Assembly (NCBI GenBank): GCA_003164955.1
Contig: PLRW01000084.1
Location: forward strand, 219 to 33,250
Source of the DNA: Actinomycetota bacterium
GTDB taxonomy: Bacteria > Actinomycetota > Actinomycetes > Streptosporangiales > Streptosporangiaceae
Length of the DNA: 33,032 nt
Reading direction: 5' to 3'
The notes under the pieces are model-generated. The model did not search any database. It was not told the origin of the DNA and was given only the letters and a program-made list of their open reading frames with translations. Position 1 is the stretch's first letter, and each line of letters opens with the position of its first letter. Positions 7,422-17,170 of the stretch are shown here, one piece after another. A program made the translations under genes and the position numbers.

Positions 7422-8960
7422 TCAGCTGAAGTGTTTTTGTGCGGGCCAGATGGCCTGCCAGGTCCTGGTGAGCCGCTGGCAGATCCAGACCGGGGCGCCT
7501 TGCTCGTCGTCGTTGACGCCGGCGTGGTTGTCCAGGTGTGCGGCGAGGCGGGCGGAGCCGCAGAAGGTGAGCTGGCTGCGCTGGTAGCCGACGACGATCG
7601 CGGTGGTCGCCCGGGCAGGTGGCGGCCCCCAGTACCAGAAGGACATGTGACCGCTGTAAGCGGCCGGCAGCCCATCGGCCGGGCCGAACTGATCGACCGC
7701 GCCCGCCTCGCCGTAGTTGCTGGTCAATACGGTCGTGGCCGAGCGCTGGGCGGGCGGCAGCGTCCGGTATGCCGTTGCGATCTCGCGTACGAAGGCAGGC
7801 CAGCCGATCGTCTCGCCCGCGTCGTAGTTCAGCGTCACGATCGGTGTGCCGTGAACCGCTGAGACCGGCAGGACCGGCAGGGTGATCGGCAATTGCAGCA
7901 CGGCGAGCACCAGCCCAGCCGTGATCAGCCCGGCCCGGCGCCTGCGGCGCGCACGCCCAGCCCAGTCCACGGCGGGCTGGGCGCCGGCGGCCAGCAGGGC
8001 GGGGAAGTACGCCGCCAGGTAGTACGGTTTGCCGCCGGTCAGCATGAACGCCACGGCCAGCACCGGGTAGGCCACGCCGACCGCCCGGCACCAGCGAAGT
8101 CCCGGGTCCCGGAAAAACCGCACCAGCCCGGTGATCCAGATCGGCGAGAAGTACCACGCGACCAGGACGAACTGCTCCGGCAGGATCAGCCACCAAGGCG
8201 CCGACGTTCCCGATCCGCCGGCCGCGATCGAACGGGCCACCGCCAGTTCGGGCCACCCGTGGCTGCCCTGCCAGGCCAGGTAGGGGGCCCACAAGCCAAG
8301 TGCGATGCCGCCGCCAGCGTAGAACCAGCCAGACCGCAGCGGCGCCCGCGGCCCGGCAATGGCCAGCGCGACGACGACCGCGGCGATCAGGAAGGCGACC
8401 AGGTCGGTATCGAGCAGCCCGGCGCCTGCCGCCAGCCCGGCAGGCAGCCAGAGCCGCTGATCACCGGTACGCAGGATCCGTACCAGCAGCCACAGCAGCA
8501 GCGCCCAGACTGGGAGGTCAAAGGTGGTCGTGCTGAGCAGATGGCTTGCGCCGGTGACCACCGGTGCGAGCGCAATGACGGCACAGGCCAGCGACTGGGC
8601 AGCGCGCCGGCCGCCAAGCTCGCGGGTGAGCAGCCCGGTCAGGAGCACCAGTATCCCGCCCGCCAGCGCGGACGGTAGCCGGAGCACCACCAGCGATCCC
8701 GGTGCCAGACTGGTCATCAGCCTGGCGATCAGGGGCACTAACGGCGGCTGATCCGGATAACCCCAGGCTAGGTGCTTGCCACACTCGATGAAGTAGAGCT
8801 CGTCCCGGTGGTAGCCGTAGCGATCAGAGAAAGCGATCAGCAGGCCGGTGAGTACGACCGCGATGGCCAGCACAGGCTTGATGGCCAGGGCAGGCAGCAC
8901 GGCGGGGCCAGATTCGCCCGGCTGGGACCCGGCCCGCACGACGTGTGTCTCTTCGCCCAT
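7422..8960 (-). CDS. Glycosyltransferase family 39-type (ArnT/PMT-like) membrane protein
   Basis: The 512-residue polytopic protein has the GT-C signature after its first helix: YGYHRDELYFIECGKHLAWGYPDQPP, abridged here to its key residues D53, E54 and D70. These acidic residues in the first extracytoplasmic loop are catalytic in PMT_2-type enzymes, which use polyprenyl-phosphate sugars as donors. About ten membrane helices follow, and a soluble C-terminal portion (from about residue 350, VSAVHGTPIVTLNYD...) faces outward. The acceptor (protein, lipid or wall glycan) cannot be told. It is divergent from the NTF2-like gene and convergent with the lipoprotein gene. The ATG at 8958-8960 is the natural start. 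Confidence 0.88.
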   Translation of the reverse strand: MGEETHVVRAGSQPGESGPAVLPALAIKPVLAIAVVLTGLLIAFSDRYGYHRDELYFIECGKHLAWGYPDQPPLVPLIARLMTSLAPGSLVVLRLPSALAGGILVLLTGLLTRELGGRRAAQSLACAVIALAPVVTGASHLLSTTTFDLPVWALLLWLLVRILRTGDQRLWLPAGLAAGAGLLDTDLVAFLIAAVVVALAIAGPRAPLRSGWFYAGGGIALGLWAPYLAWQGSHGWPELAVARSIAAGGSGTSAPWWLILPEQFVLVAWYFSPIWITGLVRFFRDPGLRWCRAVGVAYPVLAVAFMLTGGKPYYLAAYFPALLAAGAQPAVDWAGRARRRRRAGLITAGLVLAVLQLPITLPVLPVSAVHGTPIVTLNYDAGETIGWPAFVREIATAYRTLPPAQRSATTVLTSNYGEAGAVDQFGPADGLPAAYSGHMSFWYWGPPPARATTAIVVGYQRSQLTFCGSARLAAHLDNHAGVNDDEQGAPVWICQRLTRTWQAIWPAQKHFS

Positions 8961-9238
8961 CGAGGCCCCGTTTCGCGTTTCGCCGATGGCGGCGAGCGCG
9001 CACCGCCAGACGAGAGGTGAGAGCAGTCATCGCCATTCTGGCGCGGCTGTGCGGCAGCATCCAGAACGTCCAGATCTGCGCGTCGAGGGCCGCTGACATC
9101 CCAGGCCACGAGCCGCCCCGATCGGCGGGTCAACCGCATCACAAGATTTTCCTTCATACCCCGAAAGCACCAGGTTGACACCCGGGGGTAACGGAACTGA
9201 CCCTGGAGTGGGAATGGCCGGAGAGGAGCGCGGCGTAG

Positions 9239-9646
9239 GTGAACAGCGGAATGGATCGTGACGCCAGGACCCGGGCCCGGATAGAGCAGCACTGGGACGC
9301 CTCCGAGCGCGGGGACATCGACACCGAGCACGCGATCTACGCCGAAGATGCGATCCTGGACTACCCGCAGTCCGGGGAGCGCTTCCGGGGCCGGTCGAAG
9401 ATCCAGGCGCAGCGCGGCGGGCACCCGGCCGAGCGCCACTTCACGGTCCTGCGGATCCGGGGCGGCGGCGACCTGTGGGTGAGCGAGTGCGTGATCACCT
9501 ATGACGGCGTGCCCACCTACTCGGTGAGCGTCATGGAGCTCACCGGCGATCCGGTCACGCACGAGACCCAGTACTTTGCCGACCCCTTCCCGGCGCCTGC
9601 CTCACGGGCGGCACTAGCTGAGCCGATCCCTGGCCACGACCGATGA
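9239..9646 (+). CDS. NTF2-like / SnoaL-like domain protein
   Basis: The product has 135 residues from the GTG at 9239; an ATG at 9251 is an equally possible start. The pattern fits the cone-shaped NTF2-like fold: an N-terminal helix (ARTRARIEQHWDASERGDID), then HAIYAEDAILDYPQSGERFRG, then strands ending VSVMELTGDPVTHETQYFADPF. Members include SnoaL-type cyclases and many unassigned small-molecule-binding proteins. No catalytic residues can be assigned with confidence. It stands alone, with a possible -35 TTGACA at 9175-9180. Confidence 0.8.
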   Translation: MNSGMDRDARTRARIEQHWDASERGDIDTEHAIYAEDAILDYPQSGERFRGRSKIQAQRGGHPAERHFTVLRIRGGGDLWVSECVITYDGVPTYSVSVMELTGDPVTHETQYFADPFPAPASRAALAEPIPGHDR

Positions 9647-9764
9647 CCCATCCGCGGATCATGATTACCTGAAGGAAGGCGTCCTTTCCAGACCCGAACC
9701 GTAGTTGCGCCCCAGCTGGACGACCCGGGCACGATCCACGGCGGACCCGCCATGCCATCCGGCG

Positions 9765-11102
9765 TCACTCGGTGCCGTTCTCGAGGATGGAGGGGATGGC
9801 CGGGTCACCGCGGGACAGCTGGAACGCCTGCGGCGGCAGCTCGGCGAGGGCCTGGCGGTGCCGGTCGCGCGCCGCCGCCAGCGGCTCGCGGCCCACGATT
9901 TCCCCGTCGCGGACGAGCGGGGTGAGCAGCAGGCGATCCCCGGGCCCCGGATCGGGCGGGGTCAGCCGAATCTCCTCCGCCAGGGCCATCCCGGTCTCGT
10001 CCCGGTGCCGCAGCGCCCATTTCCGGCCGCCGCGCCCGGGCTTGCCGACCGAGCGCTTGGCCATGGGCCGGAGCGGGCTATCGCGGCCCGGCTGATCGGC
10101 TCGCGCCACCAGCTTGTACACCAGCGCGGCCGCGGGCGCTCCGGACCCGGTCACCAGGGAGGTGCCCACCCCGTAGCCGTCGACCGGGGCGGCGGCCAGC
10201 GCCGCGATCGAGTATTCGTCCAGGTCACCGGTGAGCACGATCTTGGTGTGGGTCGCGCCGAGCTCGTCGAGCAGCGCGCGGACGTGATGGGCCAGCACCG
10301 GCAGGTCGCCGCTGTCGATCCGCACCGCACCGAGGTCCGGGCCCGCCAGCTCGACGGCGTCCCGTACCGCGCGGTCGACGTCGAACGTGTCCACCAGCAG
10401 CGTGGTGCCCTTGCCCAGGGCTTCGAGCTGGGCGCGGAACGCATGCCGCTCGCTGTCGTGCACGAGGCTGAACGCGTGCGCGCTCGTTCCGGCCGACGGG
10501 ACGCCGTACCGGCGGTTCGCCTCCAGGTTGGACGTGGAGGAAAAACCTACGAGGTAGGCCGCCCGCGCGCTGGCCACGGCGGCCCGCTCGTGCGTGCGCC
10601 GTGACCCCATCTCGATGAGCGACCGGCCGTCGGCCGCGGTCACCATCCGGGATCCGGCGGACGCGATCGCACAGTCGTGGTTGAGGATCGACAGGCTGAT
10701 CGTCTCGAGGATGACCGCCTCGGCGAAGGTGCCCTCGACCACCAGGATCGGCGAGCCGGGAAAGTAGCAGTCGCCTTCGCCATAGCCCCAGATGTTTCCG
10801 GTAAAACGGTATGATTCGAGGTACCGGAGCGTGACATTGTCCACGATGTCAGAGGCCCGGAGGAAATCAAGATCAGCTGCGTCAAACCTGAACCGCTCAA
10901 GGGCGTCGAGCAGTCTCCCGGTGCCTGCCACGACGCCGTACCGTCGACCATGCGGCAGGTGCCGGGCGAACACCTCGAAGATCGTGCGGCGCTCGGCCGC
11001 CCCGCTATGCAGGGCACCCTGGAGCATGGTCAGCTCGTAATGATCGGTGAGCAACGCGGTGCCGCGCCCGGGTGCGGGACGGCGATCGGGTGGAAGGGAC
11101 AT
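9765..11102 (-). CDS. pncB: Nicotinate phosphoribosyltransferase
   Basis: Starting at the ATG at 11100-11102 gives 445 residues beginning MSLPPDRRPAPGRG and then LLTDHYELTMLQGAL, the standard NAPRTase opening; the longer frame upstream overlaps clpS control DNA. Also visible are VEVFARHLPHGRRYGV-type sequence, the stretch SAGTSAHAFSLVHDSE with the family histidine that is phosphorylated, and the PRPP-binding region VRIDSGDLP. The enzyme makes nicotinate mononucleotide from nicotinate and PRPP with ATP, in the cytosol, downstream of PncA. It is divergent from clpS with 55 bases between starts. Mycobacterium has the same pncB1/clpS divergence. Confidence 0.95.
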   Translation of the reverse strand: MSLPPDRRPAPGRGTALLTDHYELTMLQGALHSGAAERRTIFEVFARHLPHGRRYGVVAGTGRLLDALERFRFDAADLDFLRASDIVDNVTLRYLESYRFTGNIWGYGEGDCYFPGSPILVVEGTFAEAVILETISLSILNHDCAIASAGSRMVTAADGRSLIEMGSRRTHERAAVASARAAYLVGFSSTSNLEANRRYGVPSAGTSAHAFSLVHDSERHAFRAQLEALGKGTTLLVDTFDVDRAVRDAVELAGPDLGAVRIDSGDLPVLAHHVRALLDELGATHTKIVLTGDLDEYSIAALAAAPVDGYGVGTSLVTGSGAPAAALVYKLVARADQPGRDSPLRPMAKRSVGKPGRGGRKWALRHRDETGMALAEEIRLTPPDPGPGDRLLLTPLVRDGEIVGREPLAAARDRHRQALAELPPQAFQLSRGDPAIPSILENGTE

Positions 11103-11157
11103 AATGTCCGCCGAATTCGTCACGAGTGGAAGACTACGGACCTGGAGGTAAGCAGCC

Positions 11158-11448
11158 GTGAGCGTGGCACCCTCTGAGGTGGAGCTGCCGGAGTCCGGCG
11201 AGCGGACCAAGCCGGACAAGCCCTGGCTGACCATCGTCTGGAACGATCCGATCAACCTGATGGACTACGTGACATACGTGTTCCAGACCGTCTTCAACTA
11301 CTCCAAGCCCAAGGCGACCAAGCTCATGCTGGATGTGCACCACAAGGGTAAGGCAGTGGTGGCCGCCGGCGCGCGTGAGTCGATGGAGCACAATGTCGAG
11401 GTGCTGCACGGGTACGGGCTGTGGGCGACGGTCTCCTCCGACTCGTAA
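11158..11448 (+). CDS. clpS: ATP-dependent Clp protease adaptor ClpS
   Basis: The GTG at 11158 follows GGAGGT at 11144-11149. The product is 96 residues, normal for Clp[21 protein letters not shown] carries the N-degron pocket residues (the D-P-x-N/M region), and [17 protein letters not shown] is the second conserved helix. ClpS binds proteins with destabilising N-termini and hands them to ClpC/ClpP. The gene heads the conserved rightward run of housekeeping genes. Confidence 0.95.
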   Translation: MSVAPSEVELPESGERTKPDKPWLTIVWNDPINLMDYVTYVFQTVFNYSKPKATKLMLDVHHKGKAVVAAGARESMEHNVEVLHGYGLWATVSSDS

Positions 11449-11524
11449 GCTCTCGTGAAGTTCTCGTGAGACCCTGGCTCCTGGCCCTCACCCGGACGAG
11501 ATTCGCATTGGTGGCGTCTTCGGA

Positions 11525-12193
11525 ATGGATGCTTTTCGCCGGACCAGCGGCCGTGGCGTGCGGGCCAGGTTCGACGCCCCGGAAGCGGTCCTCCTGCGCA
11601 GCCTGATCGAGCAGGTCGTGGACCTGCTCACCGATCCGGACGCCCCCCCGCCCGGGACCCCCGGAACGCACGCAGCCCCGGAAACGCCCGGCCCTTCCGG
11701 CACGCCTGCTCCGACCGGGCCCGCCGGCGCCATCGGGCCGGCCGGGGAATCCCTGGACCCGGGGACGCCGGGGGTGCCCACCGTGGCGGATCTGGAGGCG
11801 ATGCTCGGCATGAGCGGCACCGGGCAGGCGCCGGAGGACCCGGCGCTCGCCCGGCTGCTGCCCGACGCCTACCGGGACGATCCCGACGCGGCCGGGGAGT
11901 TCCGCCGGTTCACCGAGCAGAGCCTGCGCAGTGCGAAGCAGGAGAGCGCGCGGATCGTGCTGGACACGCTGCCGGCCGACGGCGGCCCGGTCAAGCTGTC
12001 CGGCGAGCAGGCGCAGTCCTGGCTCCGGGCGCTCAACGACGTCCGGCTCGCGCTGGGCGTCCGGCTCGGTGTCACCGAGGAGTTCGAGGAGCAGTGGCAG
12101 GAACTCGACCCGGTCGACCCTCGCTCGGCCGCGTTCGAGGTGTACGCCTGGCTCGGCGGCGTCCAGGAATCACTCGTTCAGGCCCTGACGTAG
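11525..12193 (+). CDS. DUF2017 family protein
   Basis: The protein has 222 residues and starts MDAFRRTSGRGVRARFDAPEA. It has a helical N-terminus (LLRSLIEQVVDLL), a Pro/Gly/Thr-rich linker at about 40-80 and a helical C-terminal part including WLRALNDVRLALGVRLGV. DUF2017 proteins sit between clpS and the mec/cysO genes across actinobacteria and have no settled function. The start is not strongly marked by a ribosome-binding site, so a start within the preceding 70 bases is possible. Confidence 0.85.
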   Translation: MDAFRRTSGRGVRARFDAPEAVLLRSLIEQVVDLLTDPDAPPPGTPGTHAAPETPGPSGTPAPTGPAGAIGPAGESLDPGTPGVPTVADLEAMLGMSGTGQAPEDPALARLLPDAYRDDPDAAGEFRRFTEQSLRSAKQESARIVLDTLPADGGPVKLSGEQAQSWLRALNDVRLALGVRLGVTEEFEEQWQELDPVDPRSAAFEVYAWLGGVQESLVQALT

Positions 12194-12224
12194 CCGCGCG
12201 GGGCGTGCCGGGTACGCTCGCGTT

Positions 12225-12629
12225 ATGCTCTCGATCCGCCGTGAGCTCCACGACAAGATCGTCGCTCACGCCCGCGCCGACCACCCGGACGAGGCATGCG
12301 GCGTGATCGCCGGCCCAGCCGGGAGCGACCGCCCCGAGCGGTTCATCCCGATGCTGAACGCCGCGCGCTCCCCGACCTTCTACGAGTTCGACTCGTCCGA
12401 GCAGTTCCAGGTCTGGAAGGAGATGGACGAGCGGGACGAGGAGCCCGTCGTCATCTACCACTCGCACACCGCGACCGAGGCCTACCCGTCGCGGACGGAC
12501 ATCTCCTACGCGGGCGAGCCCGGCGCGCACTACATCCTGGTGTCCACCCGCGCCGAGGGTGAGACGGAGTTCCGCTCCTACCGCATCGTGGACGGTGCGG
12601 TCACGGAGGAGCCCGTCGAGATCACCTGA
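12225..12629 (+). CDS. mec: JAMM/M67 metallopeptidase, Mec-type
   Basis: The 134-residue protein carries the complete JAMM zinc-protease signature: the catalytic Glu in HPDEACGVI, then YHSHTATEAYPSRTD, which gives HSH-x7-S-x2-D. In M. tuberculosis the orthologue Mec+ (Rv1334) hydrolyses CysO-cysteine to release cysteine, and the partner genes cysO and cysM follow here in the same order. The neighbouring CysO ends in a tail after Gly-Gly, so this peptidase may also trim that tail. The ATG at 12225 agrees with the conserved N-terminus. Confidence 0.92.
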   Translation: MLSIRRELHDKIVAHARADHPDEACGVIAGPAGSDRPERFIPMLNAARSPTFYEFDSSEQFQVWKEMDERDEEPVVIYHSHTATEAYPSRTDISYAGEPGAHYILVSTRAEGETEFRSYRIVDGAVTEEPVEIT

Positions 12630-12656
12630 GAGCATTGACCAGGCCGCCGTCCTTCA

Positions 12657-12734
12657 GTGGAATGATCCCGGCGGCCACGGGCAGGATCCGGGCGGCCCAG
12701 AATCCGGACGACCGGTGGAATGATCCCGGCGGCC
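12657..12734 (+). repeat. Direct repeat of 20 bp in the mec-cysO spacer
   Basis: GTGGAATGATCCCGGCGGCC occurs exactly at 12657-12676 and 12715-12734 (spacing 58). The bases between include related GGATCCGGGCGGCC-like sequence. It lies in the 200-base gap between mec and cysO, where no gene is seen. Confidence 0.75.
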
Positions 12735-12829
12735 GCCGGGTTGGAGCGCAAGGGACCCGGAACGCAGCCGTGCGCTCGTGCTGAGCCGCCGCAACCCGCC
12801 GCTATACCCGCACACTATGGAGTGTTTTG

Positions 12830-14075
<1,246 letters not shown>

Positions 14076-14112
14076 CCCGGCCCGCGGCCCATTGCGGCCC
14101 TATGGTGGTCTC

Positions 14113-14889
14113 GTGCGGCTGACCATCATCGGATGTTCCGGCAGCTTCCCGGGACCCGACAGCCCCGCGTCCAGCTATCTGCTGGAGGCGGAGGGCTTCC
14201 GGATGCTCATTGACCTCGGCAACGGCGCGCTCGGGGTGATGCAGCGGCACGTCGGCCTGTTCGACATCGACGCCATCTGCCTCAGCCACCTGCACGCGGA
14301 TCACTGCCTCGACCTGACCTCGTACTGGGTGGCCCGCCGGTACGCCCCCGAGGGCCCGCAGCCGCCCATCCCGGTCTACGCCCCCGAACACGCCGCGGAG
14401 CGAATGGCCCTGGCCTACGGCCTGGAGCCCGACCCCGGCCCCGGCATGACCGACACCTTTACCTTCACCACCCTGACGCCGGGGACCCGCCGGATCGGGC
14501 CGTTCCTGATCACCACGCGGCGGATGAACCATCCCGTCGAGACGTACGGCTTCCGGGTGGAGCACGGTGGCCGGATCCTGGCCTACTCGGCTGACACCGG
14601 CCCGTGCGAGGCGCTGGTCGACCTGTCCCGCCGCGCTGATCTGCTGCTGTGCGAGGCGTCCTTCCTGGACGGCCCCGGCCTGCCGGGCAACCTGCACCTG
14701 ACCGGGCGCCAGGCCGGCGAGCACGCGGAACGCGCCGGCGTGCGGCATCTGGTGCTGACCCACCTGGTGCCGTGGAATGACAAGGAGTGCTCGTTCGCCG
14801 AGGCGAGCGGCACGTTCACCGGGCCGATCTCGCTGGCGGCCACGGGTCAGGAGTTCGAGCTCACCCCCTCCGGGCCGCTCCCGATGTGA
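14113..14889 (+). CDS. Metallo-beta-lactamase-fold hydrolase, Rv1339-like phosphodiesterase
   Basis: The GTG at 14113 starts [21 protein letters not shown] and gives 258 residues; the frame extends upstream into the cysM end, but that part is not conserved. The zinc motif [11 protein letters not shown] and later [11 protein letters not shown] and [11 protein letters not shown] match the family. The gene just upstream of rph and rdgB in M. tuberculosis, Rv1339, is reported as an atypical cyclic-nucleotide phosphodiesterase; an RNase Z-like activity is the alternative. The rhomboid and murI genes that usually precede it are absent here; only 37 bases separate it from cysM. Confidence 0.87.
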   Translation: MRLTIIGCSGSFPGPDSPASSYLLEAEGFRMLIDLGNGALGVMQRHVGLFDIDAICLSHLHADHCLDLTSYWVARRYAPEGPQPPIPVYAPEHAAERMALAYGLEPDPGPGMTDTFTFTTLTPGTRRIGPFLITTRRMNHPVETYGFRVEHGGRILAYSADTGPCEALVDLSRRADLLLCEASFLDGPGLPGNLHLTGRQAGEHAERAGVRHLVLTHLVPWNDKECSFAEASGTFTGPISLAATGQEFELTPSGPLPM

Positions 14890-14923
14890 GCTGGCGCGCC
14901 GGGCCGCCGATAGTCTGGCTGGC

Positions 14924-15643
14924 ATGGCCCGACCTGACGGACGTTCCGACCCTGAGCTGCGCCCGGTGAAGCTGACCCGGCACTGGCTCGACCACGCCGA
15001 GGGCTCCGTGCTCGTGGAGTTCGGCGCCACCCGCGTGCTCTGCGCCGCCAGCGTCCAGGAGGACGTGCCGCGGTGGCGGCGGGGCAGCGGGCTGGGCTGG
15101 GTGACCGCCGAGTACGCGATGCTGCCGCGCGCGACAAACACCCGCAACGACCGCGAGTCGGTCAAGGGCCGCGTCGGTGGGCGCACGCACGAGATCTCCC
15201 GCCTGGTCGGCCGGGCCCTGCGCGCCTGCGTCGACTTCAAGGCGCTGGGCGAGAACACGATCGTCATCGACTGCGACGTGCTGCAGGCGGACGGCGGGAC
15301 CCGCACGGCCGCCATCACCGGCGGCTACGTCGCGCTCGCGGACGCGGTGTCCTGGCTGCAGGGCCGCAACCGCTGCCACGGCGACCCGCTGCCCACGTCG
15401 GTGGCGGCGGTCAGCGTCGGCATCGTTGACGGCCAGCCGCGCCTCGACCTCTGCTACGAAGAGGACTCAGCCGCCGAGACCGACATGAACGTGGTCTGCA
15501 CCGGCACCGGCGACTTCGTCGAGGTGCAGGGAACGGCCGAGCGCGAGCCGTTCAGCCGGGACATGCTCAGCCGGCTGCTCGATCTCGCCGTATCCGGCTG
15601 CGGTGAACTGACCAGGCTGCAGCACGATGCCCTTTCCGGTTAA
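14924..15643 (+). CDS. rph: Ribonuclease PH
   Basis: The ATG at 14924 ([15 protein letters not shown]) gives 239 residues, the normal length. The conserved N-terminus [23 protein letters not shown], then [11 protein letters not shown] and [17 protein letters not shown] carry the phosphate- and metal-binding residues of RNase PH. It trims the 3' ends of tRNA precursors phosphorolytically. The stop lies 10 bases before the chosen rdgB start. Confidence 0.96.
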   Translation: MARPDGRSDPELRPVKLTRHWLDHAEGSVLVEFGATRVLCAASVQEDVPRWRRGSGLGWVTAEYAMLPRATNTRNDRESVKGRVGGRTHEISRLVGRALRACVDFKALGENTIVIDCDVLQADGGTRTAAITGGYVALADAVSWLQGRNRCHGDPLPTSVAAVSVGIVDGQPRLDLCYEEDSAAETDMNVVCTGTGDFVEVQGTAEREPFSRDMLSRLLDLAVSGCGELTRLQHDALSG

Positions 15644-15653
15644 CGATGAGGAC

Positions 15654-16394
15654 ATGGCTGGCCCTGGCATCCTCCGGCTCGTACTGGCCACCCGGAACGC
15701 CCATAAGGTCGCCGAGCTGCGGCGTATCCTCGTCGCGGCCGGGGTCCCGGTCGAGCTGACCGGGATGGATGAGTTCCCCGGCGCGCCGGACGTGGCCGAG
15801 ACCGGGCTGACGTTCGCGGACAACGCGCTGCTGAAGGCGCGCGCCATCGCGAAGTTCACCGGGCTGCCCTCGGTCGCCGACGACTCCGGCCTGTGCGTCG
15901 ACGTGCTGAACGGCATGCCGGGCATCTTTTCCGCACGCTGGTCCGGCCGGCACGGTGACGACGCCGCCAACCTCGCCCTGGTCCTGGCGCAGCTGTCGGA
16001 CATCGCCGACCCGCACCGGAGCGCTCATTTCGCGTGCGCGGCCGCGCTGGCGCTGCCGGACGGGCAGGAGCGGGTCGTCGAGGGGCGCCTGGACGGCAGG
16101 CTGACCACGAGCCCCCGCGGCACCGGCGGGTTCGGCTACGACCCGATCTTCGTGCCCAGCGAGCCGGACGGCCCCGCCGGGCCCATCGGCCCCGTGAGGC
16201 TGACCACCGCCGAGATGAGCCCCGAGGCCAAGGACGCGATCAGTCATCGCGGCCGCGCGTTCCGCGCCCTGGCGGTGCTAATCCGGGGGGGCGACCCCCC
16301 GGAACCCCCCGCATGCGCTCCGCGCCCCGCTGCGGTACTTCGCCGACACACCGGCTACTCACCGGGCACAAGGCCCGGTTCGCTGGGCCGGTAG
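15654..16394 (+). CDS. rdgB: RdgB/HAM1 non-canonical purine NTP pyrophosphatase, with C-terminal extension
   Basis: The ATG at 15654 gives MAGPGILRLVLATRNAHKVAEL; a start at 15627 would overlap rph. Family motifs are the NAHK nucleotide site, FADNALLKARA, ADDSGLCVDVLNG, GTGGFGYDPIFVP and ISHRGRAF near the normal end. The enzyme hydrolyses ITP, dITP and XTP to monophosphates and keeps them out of nucleic acids. The product is 246 residues, about 40 longer than usual. The extra tail (from IRGGDPPEPPACAPRP) is encoded by a GC hairpin region and looks like read-through into former non-coding DNA. Confidence 0.93.
   Translation: MAGPGILRLVLATRNAHKVAELRRILVAAGVPVELTGMDEFPGAPDVAETGLTFADNALLKARAIAKFTGLPSVADDSGLCVDVLNGMPGIFSARWSGRHGDDAANLALVLAQLSDIADPHRSAHFACAAALALPDGQERVVEGRLDGRLTTSPRGTGGFGYDPIFVPSEPDGPAGPIGPVRLTTAEMSPEAKDAISHRGRAFRALAVLIRGGDPPEPPACAPRPAAVLRRHTGYSPGTRPGSLGR
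16283..16302 (+). other. GC hairpin with GCGA tetraloop at the 3' end of rdgB
   Basis: CCGGGGGG-GCGA-CCCCCCGG forms an 8-bp stem closed by a GNRA-type loop. It lies inside the non-conserved C-terminal extension of rdgB, about 90 bases before its stop. G/C-run hairpins of this look are common 3' elements in actinomycetes. Confidence 0.6.
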
Positions 16395-16415
16395 CGATCG
16401 AGCTGCCCGTTTGGC

Positions 16416-16442
16416 CGCACGTACTTGGGCGCACGTACTTGG
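16416..16442 (+). repeat. Short tandem repeat, 13-bp units, upstream of bcp
   Basis: CGCACGTACTTGG occurs at 16416-16428 and 16430-16442 (period 14) in the rdgB-bcp spacer, about 80 bases before the bcp start. It may be part of the bcp promoter region. Confidence 0.5.
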
Positions 16443-16518
16443 CCAGGCACGGCGTGCCGCGTCCGGCGGGGCGATAACGTGAGGGCAGAAGGCCGCCGAT
16501 AGACCCCGGAGGTTCACA

Positions 16519-16992
16519 GTGACCGAGCAGCGGCTGGCGCCAGGCGATCCAGCGCCGGATTTCACCCTGCTGGATGCGGACGGTAACCCGGTGAGCCTGT
16601 CCTCATATCGCGGCCAGCGGGTCATCGTCTACTTCTACCCGGCCGCGATGACGCCGGGCTGTACCAAGGAGGCCTGCGATTTCCGCGACCGCCTGGGCGA
16701 ACTGTCCAGCTCGGGCACCGCGGTCCTGGGCATTTCGCCGGACAAGCCGGAGAAGCTGGCGAAGTTCCGCGATAAGGAGAGCCTGACCTTCCCGCTGCTC
16801 TCAGATCCCGATCACGCGGTGGAGAAGGCCTACGGGGCCTACGGCGAGAAGATGATGTACGGAAAGAAGAGTGTGGGCGTCATCCGGTCCACGTTCGTGG
16901 TCGACGCCGAGGGCAAGGTGGCGCAGGCCCTGTACGGCGTCAAGGCCACCGGTCACGTCGATCGCCTCCTCCGGGACCTGGTCGCGGGGTAA
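16519..16992 (+). CDS. bcp: Thioredoxin-dependent peroxiredoxin, Bcp/PrxQ type
   Basis: The GTG at 16519 follows GGAGG at 16508-16512. The 157-residue protein starts MTEQRLAPGDPAPDFTLLDADG. The motif FYPAAMTPGCTKEACDFRD holds the peroxidatic cysteine and, five residues later, the resolving cysteine typical of PrxQ. The invariant Pro and Thr before the first cysteine are present, and a later Arg (VIRSTFVVD) completes the site. It reduces hydrogen peroxide and organic peroxides in the cytosol using thioredoxin. The gene stands alone before the tRNA. Confidence 0.95.
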   Translation: MTEQRLAPGDPAPDFTLLDADGNPVSLSSYRGQRVIVYFYPAAMTPGCTKEACDFRDRLGELSSSGTAVLGISPDKPEKLAKFRDKESLTFPLLSDPDHAVEKAYGAYGEKMMYGKKSVGVIRSTFVVDAEGKVAQALYGVKATGHVDRLLRDLVAG

Positions 16993-17017
16993 GGTCGCGT
17001 CATCCCAGCCGGGACGG

Positions 17018-17104
17018 GCGGGCGTGGCGAAAACGGCATACGCGGCAGGTTTAGGTCCTGTTGGTGGAGACACCGTGGGGGTTCGAGTCCCCCCGCCCGC
17101 ACCA
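17018..17104 (+). tRNA. tRNA-Leu (anticodon UAG), CCA encoded
   Basis: The acceptor stem GCGGGCG (17018-17024) pairs with CGCCCGC (17094-17100), followed by discriminator A and encoded CCA (17102-17104). The T arm is GGGGG-TTCGAGT-CCCCC (17077-17093). The anticodon loop TTTAGGT, with anticodon TAG, sits on a GCAGG/CCTGT stem. The long variable arm (GGTG-GAGA-CACC) is that of a class II tRNA, consistent with leucine. Confidence 0.95.
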
Positions 17105-17170
17105 GTTGACGTTTCCCCTGTTCAGCGCCCGATGCGACAGAAATCAGCTCCCTCAGGCGGGCGATGCGCA

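Noticed and set aside
9660..9690. Weak AAGGA/TCCTT stem after the NTF2-like gene as terminator
   Set aside because: Only five base pairs and no clear T-run; not strong enough to annotate.
17018..17104. tRNA-Leu 3' end as a confirmed attachment site
   Set aside because: I found no second copy of the tRNA 3' sequence and no integrase within the window, so no att site is annotated.
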